12,386 nt of DNA, from assembly GCA_004151065.3 (NCBI GenBank), contig NWUY0300000600.1:51698-64083 (forward strand). The letters are read 5' to 3'. The stretch comes from Larix sibirica. Taxonomy: Eukaryota; Streptophyta; Pinopsida; Pinales; Pinaceae. Positions within the stretch are counted from its first letter, which is position 1. Each line of letters starts with the position of its first letter. The notes under the pieces were generated by a model. The model saw only the letters and a list, made by a program, of their open reading frames with translations, made no database searches and was not told where the DNA came from. Below, piece by piece: positions 8,592-12,386 of the stretch. The position numbers and the translations under genes were made by a program.

Positions 8592-9550
8592 GATCTCATT
8601 CAACATGCCCAATTTTGGCCTCCCATACCTGTCAAACTCCCATCAGACATTCCAAAATTTGATGGAAAACCATGTGATTACTTATAACCGGGTGAGGAAC
8701 CTAATAACCATGTGATGAATTACCATTTATGGTGTTACTTTAACTCTTTGATGGATGATTCCATTAATTTGAGGCTTTTTCAAAAGACCCTTACTAATAC
8801 TACAGCTAAGTGGTATATTGAATTGCCAGGACACTTCTTCGGAGACTTAAACTCCCTGGCCATGGCATTTTTTATGCATTTTCAATTACCAATATGGTAC
8901 GAGACTGGTACTTAGTTTTAACTTCATTGAGACAATCCACGTCCACTCACATCTTTGATCACATACATGAGTGGAGGAGGTGGTGTATATTAATTTAAGC
9001 TACCATCCTAGACCAATTATTAGCCTATTGGTTTACAAAGTCATTATTGCCACCAATATATAGGGATGTTTCCATGGGAGGCATCGTGATGGAGGAGTAG
9101 GTGATTAGTTGAGCTTAATATTTGGATTTGGTTTACTCCCAATTCAGCATGTTATACGACTTGATCCCTAATGATCCTCGTACCACGAGCAACCCCTCAA
9201 GACCTTCCACAGAACCTCCTGCTGATGGCATTGTGGGTTTTGTGAAGACATAGTTTGTACCTCAACTGACTAGACAATAGACTCAAACTCCAGTCCCGCA
9301 TCATACTGTTAGTAGCACCAAAACCACTTCTTCTCCTACTCAAACCTTATAGGTGAACAAGGTCCAATCCTCTTCATCTCAATCATATTGAGGCAAGAAA
9401 AAGAATAATCAAGGCAAATCTAAAAAGTCTTCCAACCAGCAGGAGAATCCCAAAACTCAAGAAACCAATGTTGAAAACAAACCTGTGAGGAAGGAAAAGT
9501 TTCCATGCTTGATATGTGAAGGTGACCACTACATTAAAAACTGTCCCCAC
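8592..9550 (+). pseudogene. gag: Gag capsid-nucleocapsid, copy A (decayed)
   Basis: Frame 3 carries the capsid start (FWPPIPVKLPSDIPKFDGKP), then YHLWC, NSLMDDSI, LRLFQKTL, KWYIELP and HFQLPI, the landmarks of the plant retrotransposon Gag domain. One base is lost near 8912, after which frame 2 continues (LTSLRQSTSTHI, HIHEWRR, FTKSLLPP) into a basic Lys/Ser stretch and a zinc knuckle at 9506-9544. Lesions are heavy: about nine stops (including TAA 8684 and eight between 8990 and 9390) plus the frameshift. Capsid forms the particle shell and the knuckle binds RNA. Instead of protease, a second capsid start follows directly. An 11-base word, AACCATGTGAT, occurs twice here (8668 and 8706), around an extra in-frame insertion that includes the TAA. 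Confidence 0.8.
9506..9544 (+). other. Zinc knuckle A (CX2CX3HX4C)
   Basis: CLICEGDHYIKNC has the CX2CX3HX4C spacing found in many plant Ty3/Gypsy Gag proteins, one residue shorter than the usual CX2CX4HX4C. All four metal ligands are present although the surrounding copy is badly decayed. The duplicate capsid begins two codons later. Confidence 0.85.
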
Positions 9551-10400
9551 GTGATGAAATATCATTTGTGGTGTTCCTTGAACTCTTTAATGGATGATTC
9601 TATTCGTTTGAGGCTCTTTTAGAGAACTCTCAACGGCACTACCTCCAAATGGTATATTGAATTTCCACCACATTCTTTTATGGACTTTCGATCCTTGTCT
9701 ATGGCGTTTCTCACGCATTTTCAATTACCAATCCACTACGAAACCGGTATAAACCTTTTAACCTCGCTCCGACAATCTACCTCCACTCATATCTCTGAAC
9801 ATATTCATGAATGGAGGAGAAGACGTCGGCTAATTAAGGAAACCTATTCCGGATCAATTATTGGCTGATTGTTTTACCAAATCATTATTGTTGGTCATAG
9901 ACAAAGATGTAGCCATGGGAGGGGCAGTTACAGAGGAACAATCAATTGCACATGCCCAATATCTAGAATTAGTCTATGCTAAATCCGACACACTTTATGA
10001 CATAATTTCCAATGCCCCTCTCCTCACCAATGATCCATCCAAACCAACTACAGGATCACATGCCGATGGCATAATTGGTTCCATTAAAACCCAGCCTACC
10101 ACGCAATCGATTGGATCACAAATCCACACGACTCCAAATCCAACTCCGACACAGGCTGGCAATAACACCATCAATCCACCCAATCCTTCTCCCATCGTGG
10201 AGGTGAATTCAGTTCAATCTGCTTCATCTCAGAAATCCAGTGTTAAGAAGAAAAATAAAGGTAAATCCAAAAAATATTCAAACCAATAGGAACAAAAAAC
10301 CAATCAAGACATGACTGATGCTAAACCAAAACAGAAGGCTAAGTATCCGTGTTTACTATGCGGTGATGATCACTTCACGAAGGAATGTCCCCGTCATGAA
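9551..10400 (+). pseudogene. gag: Gag capsid-nucleocapsid, copy B (lightly decayed)
   Basis: A second copy of the Gag core starts in the same frame as the zinc knuckle of copy A (NCPH, then VMKYHLWC). It repeats the landmarks NSLMDDSI, LRLF, KWYIE, HFQLPI, YETG, LTSLRQSTSTHI, HIHEWRRRRR and FTKSLL, then a basic KKKNKGKSKK stretch and its own zinc knuckle. There are only three lesions up to the knuckle: TAG near 9620, a one-base gain near 9848 moving frame 2 to frame 3, and TAG at 10288. The first ~40 codons of capsid (the FDGKP side) are not repeated. Protease follows downstream as in a normal gag-pol, so copy B is the one in the original relation to pol. Confidence 0.8.
10350..10388 (+). other. 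Zinc knuckle B (CX2CX3HX4C)
   Basis: CLLCGDDHFTKEC keeps all four ligands in the same CX2CX3HX4C spacing as knuckle A. It is followed by PRHEE and then by the pol linker, which is the normal Gag end in this type of element. Confidence 0.85.
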
Positions 10401-10939
10401 GAAGTCCGAATATTCCTAAAATGAAATCCTCAACCCGCAGTTTTAACTGACCCCTTCCCAACACAACAACAGTGGATGGTTACACAACAACAAACTCCCT
10501 CACAAGGAGAAACATCTACGACCACTCATGTTCTCATGATGCGTAGTGAAACCATTAATTTATCTACTAGGGAATGTACGTATGATTTTGTTCCAGAGAA
10601 AGAATCTAATGGAGGTAATGTTGAAAATTCTCCACGTCCACGTCCACTACCTCTACTATACAAATCTCACAATAGAGAAACCCATATCAGATGCAACATT
10701 GCATCCACCTAAAAGCACAATTCGAATGGAAATTTTCAATCCCAATGCCTGTGCCGCTCAAAACTACAACATTGTCGAAGATTTGGCTCAGGCACCATGT
10801 GTTATGTCGACCCTCGAAGTCTTACAAAATTGTCCTAATCAGCATAAGACTGCTATCTGCTATTGGAGCAGTGGATCCATAATCATCCAACATCATCATG
10901 TTTAGATTGGAATGCTTTAAACTGAGGCTTTCCCATCAA
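10401..10939 (+). pseudogene. Gag-Pol linker region (decayed)
   Basis: After the zinc knuckle the frame (3) passes a TGA near 10421 and runs through a Gln/Thr-rich stretch (TQQQWMVTQQQ, GETSTTTHVLMM) to a proline-rich block near 10650. Frame 1 then continues (NPNACAAQNYNIVEDLAQAP, STLEVLQNCP), and frame 2 from about 10850 (LLSAIGAVDP) leads into the protease. Two frameshifts, near 10650-10690 and 10850, therefore break one original reading. The AQNYNIVEDLAQAP..MSTLEVLQ block looks well conserved and is what I would expect just before the protease in this group, though I know no function for it. Confidence 0.6.
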
Positions 10940-11545
10940 ATGGCATTCCAAATAATCACCAATGTTGCTCAGAGAAATATCCATCGTACTGTTCTAGATG
11001 AAGGAGCCTCCACTTCCATTATGTATTTGTCATGATGGAGAGCCATTGGCTCTCCTGAACTAAATCGTTCTCCTACCACTTTGAAAGCATTTGATGAACA
11101 CATATTCCAACCACACGGGTGTTTACAATCCTTAGACGTTGAATTAGGAGGTAAGAATGTTTCCATTAATGTGGAATTAGTCACAACACCCTTGGACTAT
11201 AATTTATTACTTGGTCGAAACTAGTTTTACGCCATGACTGCGGTTGCATCCTTAGTCTTCCGCATTGTGCAGTTTCCCCATCAAGGGAAAATCGTCACCA
11301 TTGACCAATTATATTTTTGTACACCTGACACCACCATTCATCCCACAGATAATGTCCCTCTTTTAGGACAGTCTTCGCACATGTATGAGAGTGTGGGGAT
11401 AAGAATCCTTAAAGACGTATCCATGATGGAAGTCTTTCCAATGCCTGATCCCCCATCACAAATTTCCACAGTGAGCATGATCTTGTCCATGGCCCCACAT
11501 TCCTCCAACTCAGCTAATCCTTGGATTGTTTCCAGTTCTACATAA
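10940..11545 (+). pseudogene. pol: Retropepsin-like aspartic protease, N-terminal Pol (decayed)
   Basis: Frame 2 from 10940 carries TVLDEGAST, with the catalytic aspartate codon at 10997-10999. Then come KAFDEHIFQPHG and TPLDYNLLLGRN, the [ILV]LLGR flap-distal motif of retroviral-type proteases, then a hydrophobic FPHQGKIVTIDQLYF segment that normally lies at the protease end. The enzyme would dimerise and cut the Gag-Pol polyprotein. Stops are TGA at about 11030 and TAG at 11222; the latter stands where tryptophan is usual after LLGR[NS], so probably TGG to TAG. The final stretch to the TAA at 11543 is a charged linker. Pol is cut short: no YxDD or integrase HHCC is present to the right. Confidence 0.75.
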
Positions 11546-11756
11546 ATTGATTAGATTAGAGATCAGATGCCTCTTATCCTAGCTAAGTCTACTTATAATG
11601 CCATCCAATCAACATCAGACTCACCTGATGACCATACCTGGTGGCATCATACCCATTTTATTTGTTGTCTTGGTTAAACTCATCCTCGCCATCCCTGAAT
11701 TATATCCTCCAAACATTTCCCTCCGATGAGTCCATTATGGAGATTATGAGCTTGGA
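11546..11756 (+). pseudogene. pol: Pol linker remnant upstream of RT (decayed)
   Basis: Frame 2 continues past TAA 11543 with further stops. A last protein-like phrase, PSDESIMEIMSL, appears just before 11757 and resembles the acidic linker that precedes reverse transcriptase in such elements. Beyond the N at 11757 the sequence changes character. Evidence is weak for this segment alone; its place after the protease is the main support. Confidence 0.4.
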
Positions 11757-11757
11757 N
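11757..11757. other. Ambiguous base at possible boundary
   Basis: A single N sits exactly where pol-like coding gives way to unrelated sequence. It may be an ordinary unresolved base, or a place where two assembled pieces meet. The other N (4570) lies inside the LTR. Confidence 0.5.
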
Positions 11758-11885
11758 TCCCAAAGAAAAAAATGAGAGCACCCACAAACTTTATGACACT
11801 CAAAGATAATTCAAAGCAAGCCAAATGCAAGTAGAACCTAATGACCGAATGAAGGAAGGGTTTGGATATCAGATCCAAGGATTCG

Positions 11886-11907
11886 AACAGATCTGAAGAG
11901 ATCTGTT
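11886..11907 (+). other. Perfect 9-bp inverted repeat
   Basis: AACAGATCT and AGATCTGTT form a perfect stem around the four-base loop GAAG. No run of T follows and no gene is adjacent, so a terminator role is not indicated. Confidence 0.6.
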
Positions 11908-12026
11908 AATGTGACCAGGGATTGGAAAATCAACCCAACAGGTGGGGGATTTGAAATTGCCCCTCACAACCAAGTCAATCACTTAACTGATCAAGCACCC
12001 AAAATCAACCAAAACACATCCAAACA

Positions 12027-12079
12027 TGGACTATGTTGTTCCTGGGAGGTCTGTGGCTGGAAAGTATAGTCCACAGATC
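12027..12079 (+). other. Two overlapping inverted repeats (mutually exclusive hairpins)
   Basis: TGGACTAT (12027) pairs with ATAGTCCA (12066-12073) across 31 bases. GGTCTGTGG (12048) pairs with CCACAGATC (12071-12079) with one wobble. The right arms share three bases, so only one can form fully at a time. Confidence 0.45.
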
Positions 12080-12386
12080 AACCTCTATTAGACCAGGACC
12101 CAAAGGCTGAAGGAAATCACTGTCAAAACTCAGTTTGGAGAGGCTGGTGCACCCTACTTCACTGGACAGAGCGCCAGAGGGGGTCTGTCGCAGGTAGTAC
12201 ACAGACAAAGTGCACCACTATCGTCGTTTGTCTTCAGCAAAAGTGAGATGGCCACACAGGAGCACAGGGGAGGCACTGTCTAGGTGCGCCAGATGAATTT
12301 TGAGTAGTAAAAGTGTGAGATTTCCCAAGGTAAAAGGGTAGGAGGCCTGATGATGATCCTAAAGAGAATCAAGGACACATAAGAAA

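Larger units (their letters stand above)
8712..10388 (+). repeat. Head-to-tail duplication of gag core, unit about 839 bp
   Basis: Position 8712 (GTGATGAATTACCATTTATG) corresponds to 9551 (GTGATGAAATATCATTTGTG), and the order of conserved blocks is the same to the end of each zinc knuckle (9544 and 10388). By eye, nucleotide identity is about 75-80% in the capsid part and lower in the linker, so the copies are well diverged. The junction lies where a CCCCA-type knuckle end meets CCATGTGATGAA-type capsid sequence, suggesting joining at a few shared bases. Confidence 0.85.
3956..11756 (+). mobile_element. 5' part of a Ty3/Gypsy LTR retrotransposon (element 2), decayed
   Basis: The order LTR, primer binding site, long leader, Gag with CX2CX3HX4C zinc knuckle, then aspartic protease is that of a Ty3/Gypsy element read left to right. 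Long leader, Gag style and arginine-tRNA-like primer site favour the Tat/Ogre-type non-chromovirus lineage. It is non-autonomous as seen: gag-pol carries many stops and at least six frameshifts, and sequence resembling pol stops near 11757 before the reverse transcriptase. The 3' LTR is not in the window, so age cannot be taken from LTR divergence. Confidence 0.7.
11758..12386. other. Unassigned noncoding segment with short inverted repeats
   Basis: No coding region on either strand convinces me, and no tRNA or known repeat is recognised. The segment is less T-rich than the leader. It holds several short inverted repeats: 11886-11907, 11942-11967 and 12027-12079. It may be part of another element or old intergenic DNA joined to element 2 by deletion. 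Confidence 0.4.

Noticed and set aside
12005-12208. Minus-strand 67-codon frame in the right flank
   Set aside because: No recognisable domain, short, and the surrounding sequence has no coding character.
1-12386. Host gene, tRNA, rRNA, CRISPR array or bacterial operon
   Set aside because: Both strands were read for intact long frames, cloverleaf-like elements and regularly spaced repeats. Only retroelement remains were found.

Overview
The window looks like repeat-rich intergenic DNA from a plant, most likely one with a large genome. I favour a conifer or other gymnosperm, but that is an inference from gene-family style and decay, not a sequence match. I see no intact host gene, no rRNA, no tRNA and no CRISPR array. 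Nearly everything interpretable is remains of LTR retrotransposons on the + strand, broken by in-frame stops and small frameshifts. Two isolated N bases (4570, 11757) mark unresolved positions.

Layout. (1) 1-3691 holds the decayed 3' part of one element: a long non-Gag/Pol coding region with a helical N-terminal part, an acidic linker, a KKKRK basic patch, a long coiled coil and a short C-terminal piece. It is followed by a perfect small hairpin (3673-3687) and a G-rich polypurine-like tract (3690-3705). This order fits an extra ORF lying downstream of pol in a Ty3/Gypsy element of the Tat/Athila kind. (2) 3692-3955 is 3' untranslated or LTR-like sequence with a TATA box. (3) 3956-4921 is read as a 5' LTR (TGATG...CATCA, TATA at 4389), followed by a primer binding site at 4927. 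(4) 4945-7386 is a long T-rich untranslated leader with about four degenerate copies of a ~120-bp tandem repeat and a (TC)n tract. (5) 7387-11756 is a decayed gag-pol region: a proline-rich Gag N-terminus, then capsid-nucleocapsid (CA-NC) twice in tandem, then the aspartic protease. The sequence changes character near 11757, before any reverse transcriptase. (6) 11758-12386 is unassigned, with several short inverted repeats.

Most notable. The Gag core and its zinc knuckle are duplicated head to tail in one reading frame, and the two copies carry very different lesion loads (about 10 versus 3). The LTR at 3956 either interrupts the first element (nested insertion) or is shared by two elements in tandem; the window alone cannot decide. 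Premature stops in both elements are mostly TAG, as expected if methylated CHG cytosines (CAG) deaminated to TAG. No functional pathway can be proposed: these are relics whose proteins would once have worked together as particle (Gag), processing enzyme (protease) and an accessory product of unknown role.
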